NCBI GenBank assembly: GCA_017442855.1
Contig: JAFSPM010000045.1
Coordinates: 248,001-312,000 of the forward strand
From: Bacteroidaceae bacterium
Lineage (GTDB): Bacteria > Bacteroidota > Bacteroidia > Bacteroidales > Bacteroidaceae
Direction of reading: 5' to 3'
Length of the DNA: 64,000 nucleotides
The translations under genes were made by a program, and so were the position numbers. This document shows, piece after piece, positions 10,116 through 17,609 of this stretch (positions are counted from its first letter, which is position 1; every line of letters begins with the position of its first letter). Below the pieces are notes generated by a model that saw only the letters and a list, made by a program, of their open reading frames with translations, was not told the origin of the DNA and did no database searches.

Positions 10116-10152
10116 AACGGCAACAGTCTGGGAAGACAGTTGCCGTTGTTTT
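10116..10152 (+). terminator. Rho-independent terminator
   Basis: AACGGCAACAGTC (10116-10128) pairs with GACAGTTGCCGTT (10135-10147) with one mismatch, followed by a T-run. It ends the DUF4301-purT unit, though 115 bp past the stop. Confidence 0.8.
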
Positions 10153-10175
10153 TAACTTGAAAATCTTAGGAAATC

Positions 10176-10550
10176 ATGAAACTGATAGGCAATATAATTT
10201 GGCTTTTAGTAGGTGGCTTGGAAACCGCTTTTGAGTATTTTTTCGCTGGTGTTGTATTATGTATAACTATCATCGGCATACCCTTTGGACTACAGGCTTT
10301 CAAATTAGGCATACTTATGTTGTGGCCATTTGGGAGTAGGGTGGATTTGTTACCTGGACAGCCTGGTTGTTTGAGCACTATTATGAATATATTGTGGCTC
10401 TTTGCAGGTTTGCCCATTTGTATTACCCACCTAATATTTGGCATATTGCTCTGCATCACTATCATAGGCATTCCCTTTGGTCTACAACATTTCAAGTTTG
10501 CTGGCATAGCCTTGACTCCATTTGGCAGGACTGTAGTAAGTGATATTTGA
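10176..10550 (+). CDS. YccF-domain membrane protein
   Basis: The 124-residue protein consists of two similar halves, each containing a hydrophobic stretch followed by CITIIGIPFGLQxFK and a PFG motif (about residues 29-52 and 92-117). This is the YccF inner-membrane domain. Its biochemical role is not established. It lies between the purT terminator and the tRNA-Val promoter and appears monocistronic. Confidence 0.9.
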   Translation: MKLIGNIIWLLVGGLETAFEYFFAGVVLCITIIGIPFGLQAFKLGILMLWPFGSRVDLLPGQPGCLSTIMNILWLFAGLPICITHLIFGILLCITIIGIPFGLQHFKFAGIALTPFGRTVVSDI

Positions 10551-10578
10551 TGACGTCAAAAAAAAACTGCATTTAAAT

Positions 10579-10609
10579 TTTGTCAGATTCAGAAAAACCT
10601 GTATATTTG
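10579..10609 (+). promoter_or_regulatory. tRNA-Val promoter
   Basis: TTTG (10579-10582) and TATATTTG (10602-10609) are 19 bp apart; the mature tRNA begins 25 bp downstream. Confidence 0.8.
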
Positions 10610-10633
10610 CACGGTTTTAGTTCTATAAGTGTT

Positions 10634-10708
10634 AGGGGCGTAGCTCAGATGGTTTAGAGCGTTGCAGTCACATTGCAAAGGTCATCGGTTCGAGCCCGAT
10701 CGTCCCTA
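10634..10708 (+). tRNA. tRNA-Val (CAC)
   Basis: The 75-nt sequence folds as a standard cloverleaf: acceptor AGGGGCG with CGTCCCT, D-arm GCTC/GAGC, anticodon stem TTGCA/TGCAA around the loop GTCACAT (anticodon CAC), and T-arm ATCGG/CCGAT with TTCGAGC. A73 is followed by encoded CA. G at position 32 of the anticodon loop is uncommon. Confidence 0.93.
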
Positions 10709-10713
10709 CAGAA

Positions 10714-10741
10714 AACAGGCAGGAATAACATCCTGCCTGTT
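10714..10741 (+). terminator. tRNA-Val terminator
   Basis: AACAGGCAGGA (10714-10724) and TCCTGCCTGTT (10731-10741) form a perfect 11-bp stem just after the tRNA. The T-run is short. Confidence 0.75.
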
Positions 10742-11091
10742 ATTCTGATTGGAGAGTTCTGTTTTGCGTTGAAATAAGTTATCATAACAAAAATGGTTCA
10801 TAGCGAACGCAGCAATTTTTCATAGCGAGCGGTACATATATTTTTAGTGTCCGCCATGAATATTTTTGGCGGACGCTAAAAAATCGAGATATAGTGCCAA
10901 CGTCCCACACATCAATAGGTCTCCTCCCCATACATCTGCTGGTCTTCTCCCCACTCCTTAGCGCTTTGTCTTATTAATAGCAACGTCAAAACTTTGCTAT
11001 TAGTTTATTTCATCGTAACTTTTTTATTAGCTACTCTGTCTTTCGATAAGATAGGCTTCGCCTCAACAAAATAAAAAAAATCAAGCTTTTA
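10742..11091. other. Non-coding stretch with one strong hairpin
   Basis: No gene is supported here. The stretch is AT-rich with short CATAGCGARCG-type repeats near 10800-10831, one long hairpin at 10841-10882 and a CT-rich patch (10910-10965). It ends at the promoter of the leader RNA. Confidence 0.6.
10841..10882. repeat. Long inverted repeat (hairpin)
   Basis: TTTTTAGTGTCCGCCA (10841-10856) is complementary to TGGCGGACGCTAAAAA (10867-10882) over 16 bp with one G-T pair and a 10-nt loop. A/T tracts on both sides make it terminator-like in both directions, but no gene ends nearby. Confidence 0.75.
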
Positions 11092-11123
11092 TTTGCTTTT
11101 GTGTTCGGCTTGCACTATCTTTG
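11092..11123 (+). promoter_or_regulatory. Promoter of the leader RNA and envelope operon
   Basis: TTTG (11092-11095) and TATCTTTG (11116-11123) are 20 bp apart, an exact Bacteroidetes consensus. Transcription would start near 11130, about 375 bp before the first start codon, giving a long untranslated leader. Confidence 0.8.
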
Positions 11124-11355
11124 CCCTTGCAGTCGCCCACAAATCTTATTCTGTTAACGTTTAAGGTGAAGGGTGGGTGCAGACATAGTTGGAAAAGCGT
11201 TTATCATGCGCTTTGTCTTTGTACTTCTAAACTTCGCAACTTTAAAAGTCCATCAAAGATCAAAGCAACGATAGATGTTCATCAGGGGTATGTTTATCAT
11301 TCCTCAGCTATACCATAATATATATAAGTGTAGCAGGGAGGTATATTCATATTCG

Positions 11356-11454
11356 GCGTGGGCTTCTGCGTTGCTCGTTCTGGTGGACTGGGCAATGCGA
11401 AGGCCTTGAAGTACGGGACGAGTAACTGATACAGACTCCCGCGCTTTTTTTTTT
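11356..11454 (+). ncRNA. Structured RNA with terminator-like end in the 5' leader
   Basis: GCGTGGG (11356-11362) pairs with CCCGCGC (11438-11444), and ten T residues follow (11445-11454), like an intrinsic terminator closing a 90-nt domain. Inside, TTGCTCGT (11371-11378) pairs with ACGAGTAA (11418-11425). An alternative helix, 11363-11374 with 11392-11402, uses the same TTGC and excludes it. The element lies 50 bp before the first gene of the envelope operon. It could be an attenuator or riboswitch-like leader, or a separate small RNA. I cannot assign it to a named family. Confidence 0.6.
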
Positions 11455-11503
11455 CTAACCGCTGAATCAGGGGTAGTCTATAAGCACAACTTTAGTTATT
11501 ATT

Positions 11504-12112
11504 ATGGTTAAAGTAAAGACATTAGCTTTAAGCATTGTGTCGTTAGTAGTATTGGGTGCTTGTGGTGGTTCAAAGCAACTAACATCAAACTCTGGTATAG
11601 TTCAAGAGACCTATACAGAGTTGGACAAATGTGAAAAATATGCGATGCGCAAGCCAGAAACGCGTGCCGTAGGTGAGGCATACGATAGACGCGAGTCGTA
11701 TGCAAAGACATACGCAGAAGGACAAGCCCGCGCTGAATTGAGACGAAAGATTGAAGCAGCTATCAAGTCATCATCAAGTGAAGACGGGGGCTATTATGAG
11801 AAATTCGCATCAAGTGGAAATGAAGGCGCTGGAGTCAGAGATGAGGCAGCAAAAGGCAACATATATGCTGACCAGATAGCAGAAGGCATCGTGAGGAACA
11901 CCGCTATCGTGGAAATGTCGAAGTATCTGAGGAACGACGGCACGTACCACATCTACGTATGTGTAGAGTATCTGGATGGAATAGAAAAAATGTCAGAGAC
12001 TATCGCCAAGCAAGTGGAGCAACAGATTTCTGATGACGAACGCATGAAAATGAACTTCGAGTTTGAGAAGTACCGTAAGAGGATTGAAGAAGAAATGAAG
12101 AAACAAAGATAA
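11504..12112 (+). CDS. LPP20-like outer-membrane lipoprotein
   Basis: The 202-residue protein starts with a lipoprotein signal ending in the lipobox VLGAC (Cys20). The body (residues 50-170) resembles LPP20-family lipoproteins: an AKTYAEGQARAELRRKIEAAI helix region and a C-terminal TYHIYVCVEYL strand. The tail is a charged coiled coil (about 165-202). It opens a four-gene operon of exported proteins with 8-14 bp gaps. I infer a periplasm-facing envelope role; the biochemical function is unknown. Confidence 0.8.
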   Translation: MVKVKTLALSIVSLVVLGACGGSKQLTSNSGIVQETYTELDKCEKYAMRKPETRAVGEAYDRRESYAKTYAEGQARAELRRKIEAAIKSSSSEDGGYYEKFASSGNEGAGVRDEAAKGNIYADQIAEGIVRNTAIVEMSKYLRNDGTYHIYVCVEYLDGIEKMSETIAKQVEQQISDDERMKMNFEFEKYRKRIEEEMKKQR

Positions 12113-12121
12113 ATTTTCTTT

Positions 12122-14014
12122 ATGAGATTCCGTATCTTACATATAATATTGGTTATTCTGTCGGCATCAACCAGCTTAAAAGCTCAGGTTGATGTTGGCA
12201 GGATAAAAGAAGACCCCAATTACAAATGGGGTGAAGGTACAGGTATTACATTTGAAGACGCAGACAACGAGGCGTTAGCCGCATTGAGCAGAAGTATATG
12301 GACTGTTATAGTAAGCAGCTCATCGCAAACAGGCAGTTCAACTGTAGTTGATGGCGAAGTGACTTCAGAAAACAAGCAAAATATATTTTTGAAATCTTTT
12401 ACCCTGAACACGATTCCCAATGCTCATGTTGTAGAACTATCACCAGAGCCGGATTGCAAGGTTTTCCGCTATGTCCATATAGACGATATTAATGCCTTGA
12501 AGTCGGCAAAAGCGAAGCAAGTGTCAGATTACATTGAGACAGGTAAGAGAGCAGAAAAGCGATTGCAAATAGACGATGCCCTACGTTGCTATTATTGGGC
12601 ATTGATGCTGGCTAAAGCAAATATTGATCCAATAGAGATAGAGCATGAGGGGTCGAAAATCGACACAAAAGTCTATTTGCCTTCAAAAATCAAGTCTGTA
12701 ATCAGCAATATCAAGTGTGAGTTAGTGGATTGCCAGGAAAACGACCAAAGATATCATGCAAGACTGAGATTCACATACAATGGTTATGAGACCGCCTCAC
12801 TACAGGTCTGGTATAACGACGGCCAGCGTTATGTGGGTCCTGTCAGTGTACGCGATGGTATTGGTGAGTTTGACCTGGTATCGTTGCCTGCCAACAAGAA
12901 AATACCTCTACGCTATGAATACCGCTTCAAGGAGGAGGCGGTAAATCATGGAGCGGAATTGCAAGCTGTGTTTGATAATGTGAAGCCTCTGGCAGTGAAT
13001 GCCAACGTGGATGTGCCGGTAAAGGTGAATGAGAAGAACGGGACAATGGTAGCCGCTGGCACAGGAGCTGTCACTGCTGGGGCAGATAAGGATTTAAACA
13101 TAACACCCGAGGAAGTCAGAGTAAAGGAGCGAATGCAAATGAAGGTTGTGGCTGACGATGCGACCTATAAGTCGGCTCTTGATGTCATCGAGCAAGCCAT
13201 ATCCGCAGGAAACCCCACATTGGCGAAAGGATATTTTGATGAAAGCTCTGAGGGATATAACATGTTTGCCACTCTGCTTACAAAGACAGGAAAGGTGTCG
13301 TTGGTAGGCAAGAAGCAGAATTATGAGTTCATCGAGGGCAATGGTCTAGTGCTGGCCCGTTTTTGCAATGTCAAGATACAGTTCAACGGCAGGTCATTCA
13401 TGGAGAAGCTGGTGTTCAGATTCTTGCCGACTGGGAAAATAGAGTCTTTGGCTATGGCATTGACAAAGAAAGCCGAGGATGATATTTTCAATGCGGCGTT
13501 GATGTGGCCGGAGGTCTCAAAGTTCACCATCCAGCGGTTTATGGAGGACTACCAGACAGCTTATGCCTTGAAAAGACTTGACTTCATAGAAAGCATCTTC
13601 TCTGACAATGCCCTGATTATCACAGGCTCGGTGTTGGCACCTACCAAAGGACTGTATAATGAGGAGAACTTCAGCTTCGGCAAGGCCAGCAACGTCAGAT
13701 ATACCAAGCAGAACAAGCAACAATATCTGCAAAGGCTGAAGCAGCATTTCAACAGCAGGGAATACATTCACCTGTCGTTTGAGGATAACATTACAGGTAT
13801 GATAAACACCCAAGGAGTGCTGAAAGACGGATCGGCTTTTGGCATTCAGATAAAGCAGATATACACATCTCCCGTGTATTCTGACAGGGGCTACCTGTCC
13901 CTCTTCCTCAACATGCAGGGTCAATACCCGGTTATTGAGGTGCGCTTCTGGCAGCCTGAAGGTGAGGAAATGATAAGTTTTTCAGAATTTCAGAAAACAT
14001 TTCAAGTAAAATAG
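12122..14014 (+). CDS. Large exported protein, LPP20-like N-terminus
   Basis: This 630-residue protein has a signal peptide (cleavage near SLKAQ, residue 22). An N-terminal domain (KWGEGTGITFEDADNEALAA onward, about 35-130) looks related to the LPP20-like first gene. The C-terminal third has a segment around FMEDYQTAYALKRLDFIESI that resembles the start of an NTF2-like fold. I do not recognise a full-length family. It sits 9 bp after the lipoprotein gene and 7 bp before the PEGA gene, so it is part of the same transcript. Confidence 0.75.
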   Translation: MRFRILHIILVILSASTSLKAQVDVGRIKEDPNYKWGEGTGITFEDADNEALAALSRSIWTVIVSSSSQTGSSTVVDGEVTSENKQNIFLKSFTLNTIPNAHVVELSPEPDCKVFRYVHIDDINALKSAKAKQVSDYIETGKRAEKRLQIDDALRCYYWALMLAKANIDPIEIEHEGSKIDTKVYLPSKIKSVISNIKCELVDCQENDQRYHARLRFTYNGYETASLQVWYNDGQRYVGPVSVRDGIGEFDLVSLPANKKIPLRYEYRFKEEAVNHGAELQAVFDNVKPLAVNANVDVPVKVNEKNGTMVAAGTGAVTAGADKDLNITPEEVRVKERMQMKVVADDATYKSALDVIEQAISAGNPTLAKGYFDESSEGYNMFATLLTKTGKVSLVGKKQNYEFIEGNGLVLARFCNVKIQFNGRSFMEKLVFRFLPTGKIESLAMALTKKAEDDIFNAALMWPEVSKFTIQRFMEDYQTAYALKRLDFIESIFSDNALIITGSVLAPTKGLYNEENFSFGKASNVRYTKQNKQQYLQRLKQHFNSREYIHLSFEDNITGMINTQGVLKDGSAFGIQIKQIYTSPVYSDRGYLSLFLNMQGQYPVIEVRFWQPEGEEMISFSEFQKTFQVK

Positions 14015-14021
14015 CATCATT

Positions 14022-15725
14022 ATGAAAAGAATTATGTTTTTTATTATCTGTAGCATCTGCACAGTTAATTATTTGTATTCCCAAGAAACAGCGTTGAACT
14101 TTAAGGATTTCAAGCCATCGGACGAGAATGTCAACCTGACCTATAACATGGTCAACTCCAAGCCAGGAGAAAGTTGGCCAGACAACAATGTTGGTGATAA
14201 TCCCACCGCATTGATAAGGGTAAGTTTCGAGAACATTACCATTGAGGAGGCCGCAAGTATTGAGTTCAAGACCTCAAGTAATCTAAACATAGAGAGACAG
14301 GTCTTCTGGGAGGAGGATGTCTTCAACCGTAAATGGATATGGGTTGATTCTGGCGTAAGTGACGCTTTTATCGAGGCGACATGGCCAGGTGTTGGGAGTA
14401 GCAACAGGTTGCCTTTAAACAATTTAGCATCGAAAGGGATTTATGACATTACATTAATGAGCGAGAAATCACTGACTATCAATGTGAGAACTCTACCGTC
14501 TTCTGATGATGTGAGAGTGATGATAGATGGCAAAAGGTTTAATGCGAATGAGGACATTCCGAATATAAGGGTAGGTAAACATAACTTATCTATCAGCTAT
14601 AAGGGATTGGAAAGAGTTAACGAGGAAATTAACGTCGCTGAAAACAGCGTCTCGTTTGGCAATCCTTACGACTTTAGGGAAAAGAAGACTGTGACTTTCA
14701 CCAGTGACCCCAAAGGAGCGACACTCTTTGTGAACGGTGAGAATAAAGGCACAACCCCATTAAAGATGGAGTTGCCTTATGACAATTATAACATAGAAGC
14801 TAAACTTGGTCCTGGCGAAGAAGACCAATTGGCAATAATAGTTAATGAAATATCTCCAACAGAGATCAAACTTGAGCCCATCAAGAAAAAGACCTTTGAG
14901 GTTGTCGCCATGTATAATGGCAGCAAGGTGGATGCGGATTTCTATCTTGACGGCAAGGCACAAGAAGATAGAAGATTCTCATTGCCAATAGGTAAAACCT
15001 ATTCGATGAATATGACTTATTTGGGTAATAGCTCAAAAAAACGCCTGAAGATAACGAATGAGATGAGCGAGGAACAGATTTTCACCATATCCGCACGCAA
15101 CCAGATGGTTTGGCCTTGGCAAAGAGAATATGATGCCACACCTCTTGGATTCTCTATAGGATATGTGTCAAAGCAATTGGTTACAACAGGCGAGGGAGAG
15201 AAACTAAAGGAAAATGGTATATGGGATGACGGAGAAGGTAAGTCTCTGCATGGTATTCAAGTGGGTTTCCACGTCAACCCTTGCTTTTCTTACGGATTAG
15301 GTCTTTACACAGGCCTCTTCTATGAGTTCTATTTCTCATCAAAAGACAATTATGAATATAACAGATTCAAAGAGCACTGTCTGTATTTGCCGGCACATGT
15401 TTATTTCAGACTGCCGTTTGGCGAGAAAGTGGCATTGGCTATTCATGGTGGTTTAGGCTTTAATTATAGTATATATGGCGCATTCTCCGACAAAGATGAC
15501 TATTATGAGGATTGGACTGATTTCTATGGAGAGCCTGCTTTTGCCAAACGATTCAACATGGCAGCTGAGATAGGTGTAAGTTTCAGGGTTGGCTCTGTGC
15601 AGATTAACGCTCAATATGCCAAGGGAATCACAGATCATGGCTCTTATTCAAGCTTCGGAGATTTCACAACGAGACAGAACAAACTCTCGATAAGCGCATC
15701 GTGGGTGTTTAGCAGCAATATGTAA
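14022..15725 (+). CDS. PEGA-domain protein with C-terminal outer-membrane beta-barrel
   Basis: The 567-residue protein has a signal peptide (about 1-20), beta-rich domains, and at least one PEGA repeat (about 224-275; FTSDPKGATLFVNGENKGTT then PLKMELP). From about residue 375 it has alternating aromatic strands (GIQVGFHVNPCFSYGLGLYT, and a final strand ending SASWVFSSNM) like an eight-stranded outer-membrane barrel. PEGA domains occur in surface or cell-wall contact proteins. It probably anchors the products of this operon at the outer membrane; that is inference. Confidence 0.8.
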   Translation: MKRIMFFIICSICTVNYLYSQETALNFKDFKPSDENVNLTYNMVNSKPGESWPDNNVGDNPTALIRVSFENITIEEAASIEFKTSSNLNIERQVFWEEDVFNRKWIWVDSGVSDAFIEATWPGVGSSNRLPLNNLASKGIYDITLMSEKSLTINVRTLPSSDDVRVMIDGKRFNANEDIPNIRVGKHNLSISYKGLERVNEEINVAENSVSFGNPYDFREKKTVTFTSDPKGATLFVNGENKGTTPLKMELPYDNYNIEAKLGPGEEDQLAIIVNEISPTEIKLEPIKKKTFEVVAMYNGSKVDADFYLDGKAQEDRRFSLPIGKTYSMNMTYLGNSSKKRLKITNEMSEEQIFTISARNQMVWPWQREYDATPLGFSIGYVSKQLVTTGEGEKLKENGIWDDGEGKSLHGIQVGFHVNPCFSYGLGLYTGLFYEFYFSSKDNYEYNRFKEHCLYLPAHVYFRLPFGEKVALAIHGGLGFNYSIYGAFSDKDDYYEDWTDFYGEPAFAKRFNMAAEIGVSFRVGSVQINAQYAKGITDHGSYSSFGDFTTRQNKLSISASWVFSSNM

Positions 15726-15738
15726 TAAATTTACACTT

Positions 15739-17217
15739 ATGAAACAGGTAATAATATATATGGTACTCCTGTTAGCCTTGATACCGTCTGGGGTTGAGGC
15801 TCAGGATGCCTTTGACGAATTTAAAAGGAGAATTGACAGCGACTTCTCAAGATTCCAAAATGAGAAGAATAAAGAGTATGACGACTTTAGGAAAAAGATA
15901 AATGCGGAATACGCTGATTTCCTCAAGAAATCATGGGAGGAGTATAATAGCTTCAAAGGAATTCCAAAACCGAAAGATGAGCCTGTCCCTCCAGTGATAT
16001 ATGATGACAAAAAGCCTATAAAAGACAATCCAAAACCTTTTGATGAAATTATACCTGTTGTTGAGCCAGAGCCTCAGCCAACCCCTGTCGCTCCTATTGA
16101 AGACAGCCCGAAACCTGTTGTTGAATCACACGCTTTCTCTTTCTATCATACACCTATGTCTGTGAGGCTTGGCAACAGCCATCGCTTCACGTTAGCCAGC
16201 TGTAATGAGAAGTCTGTTGCTCAAGTTTGGAATGTCCTGTCAGGAAATAGATACAATGATGTTATTAATGATTGTTTGAAAATCAGGGTGCAATATCGTC
16301 TTTGCGACTGGGCGTATTTGGAAATGCTGAACGAGATGTCAACTTCTTTCTTCAAAGGGAGAAAGAATGAGGCAGTCTTGCTTGCAGCATTCATATACTG
16401 TCAGTCGGGTTACAAGATGAGATTAGCATACGCCGGTGAACGGTTATATATGCTATATGCGAGTAATTATGGCATTTATGATATGCCTTATTGGAACATT
16501 GGAGGCGTTGACTACTATGCGTATGATTGTAACAGTGAGCAACTTCATATTTGTAATGCCTCATTCCCTAATGAGAAGCCCTTGTCATTACAGATGACAT
16601 CAGAACAGCTCTTCAGCTCTAATATATCGGAGAGTCGTAATCTGCAGTCAACGCGCTACAAGGATGTCAAAACCTCTGTCAGTGTCAACAAAAACCTGAT
16701 AGATTTCTATAACAGCTATCCTACTGCTATGATAAACAATGATTTGGGCACGAGGTGGGCTATGTATGCCAACACACCATTGAGCAAGAATGCTCAGATG
16801 AGCTTGTATCCTTCACTGAAGAGTGCTGTCAGTAATAGTGGACAGTTAGATGCAGTAAACAAGTTGCTCAACTTTGTTCAGACAGCCTTTGAATACGAAT
16901 ATGATGATAAAGTGTGGGGGCACGACAGGGCTTTCTTTGCAGATGAGACATTGTTCTATCCCTATTGTGACTGTGAAGACCGGTCGATATTGTTTTCAAG
17001 GCTGGTTCGTGATTTATTAGGTCTTAAAGTTGTCTTGATGTATTATCCAGGACATTTGGCTGCGGCTGTCCATTTTACAGAAGAAGTGAAAGGTGACTAT
17101 ATTTTGCTGAATGGTGAAAAATATGTTGTATGTGACCCTACCTACATCGGTGCGCCAGTGGGGCGAACAATGCCAGATATGGACAATTCTTCTGCCACGG
17201 TAATATTACTGGATTAA
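15739..17217 (+). CDS. Exported transglutaminase-like protein
   Basis: The 492-residue protein has a signal peptide (cleavage near VEAQ, residue 22), a coiled-coil segment rich in Phe and Lys (about 25-75), a proline-rich linker (about 75-130), and a C-terminal transglutaminase-like domain. The triad is visible as Cys in CDCEDRS, His in YYPGHLAA and Asp in VVCDPTY. Bacterial members act as proteases or amidases rather than cross-linkers. As last gene of the operon it may process or attach the other envelope products. Confidence 0.8.
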   Translation: MKQVIIYMVLLLALIPSGVEAQDAFDEFKRRIDSDFSRFQNEKNKEYDDFRKKINAEYADFLKKSWEEYNSFKGIPKPKDEPVPPVIYDDKKPIKDNPKPFDEIIPVVEPEPQPTPVAPIEDSPKPVVESHAFSFYHTPMSVRLGNSHRFTLASCNEKSVAQVWNVLSGNRYNDVINDCLKIRVQYRLCDWAYLEMLNEMSTSFFKGRKNEAVLLAAFIYCQSGYKMRLAYAGERLYMLYASNYGIYDMPYWNIGGVDYYAYDCNSEQLHICNASFPNEKPLSLQMTSEQLFSSNISESRNLQSTRYKDVKTSVSVNKNLIDFYNSYPTAMINNDLGTRWAMYANTPLSKNAQMSLYPSLKSAVSNSGQLDAVNKLLNFVQTAFEYEYDDKVWGHDRAFFADETLFYPYCDCEDRSILFSRLVRDLLGLKVVLMYYPGHLAAAVHFTEEVKGDYILLNGEKYVVCDPTYIGAPVGRTMPDMDNSSATVILLD

Positions 17218-17314
17218 GTATAGAACCGGTAGCAAAGCAGTTTGTAAATCTAATAGATATAGAGCTGATTGTGTCAGTCTCAACTCTGCTACGGGCTAAT
17301 CTACAAAAAAATAG

Positions 17315-17351
17315 AAATGGAGACTCGAAAGCAAGCTTTCAGTCTCCATTT
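17315..17351 (-). terminator. tRNA-Arg terminator
   Basis: A 17-bp stem with one bulge (AAATGGAGACT, GAAAGC, loop AA, and complements) is followed on the minus strand by a T-run, 10 bp after the 3' end of the distal tRNA-Arg. Confidence 0.85.
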
Positions 17352-17360
17352 CCGTCCTCG

Positions 17361-17434
17361 TGATTCCGGCGGGATTCAAACCCACAACCTTTTGATCCGT
17401 AGTCAAATGCTCTATTCAGTTGAGCTACGGAACC
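17361..17434 (-). tRNA. tRNA-Arg (ACG), copy 2 of a tandem pair
   Basis: The 74-nt cloverleaf has acceptor GGTTCCG/CGGAATC, D-arm GCTC/GAGC, anticodon stem TTTGA/TCAAA with loop CTACGGA (anticodon ACG), and T-arm GTGGG/CCCGC with TTTGAAT. It is identical to the copy 23 bp upstream. Confidence 0.96.
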
Positions 17435-17457
17435 GAGCCATTGTAAACGTTTAGGAG

Positions 17458-17531
17458 TGATTCCGGCGGGATTCAAACCCACAACCTTTTGATCCGTAGT
17501 CAAATGCTCTATTCAGTTGAGCTACGGAACC
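17458..17531 (-). tRNA. tRNA-Arg (ACG), copy 1 of a tandem pair
   Basis: This has the same 74-nt sequence and fold as the copy at 17361-17434. It is the promoter-proximal gene of the pair. A single transcript ending at the hairpin at 17315 probably carries both. Confidence 0.96.
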
Positions 17532-17609
17532 ATTCCGTTTTGTTTAACGGCTGCAAATTTACATACTTTTTTTTAATTGGCAATGCTTATTCGCAGTTTT
17601 TTTAATCTT

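Noticed and set aside
17218-17300. tRNA remnant after the transglutaminase-like gene
   Set aside because: GTAGCA/TGCTAC words form only an imperfect hairpin and no cloverleaf can be drawn.
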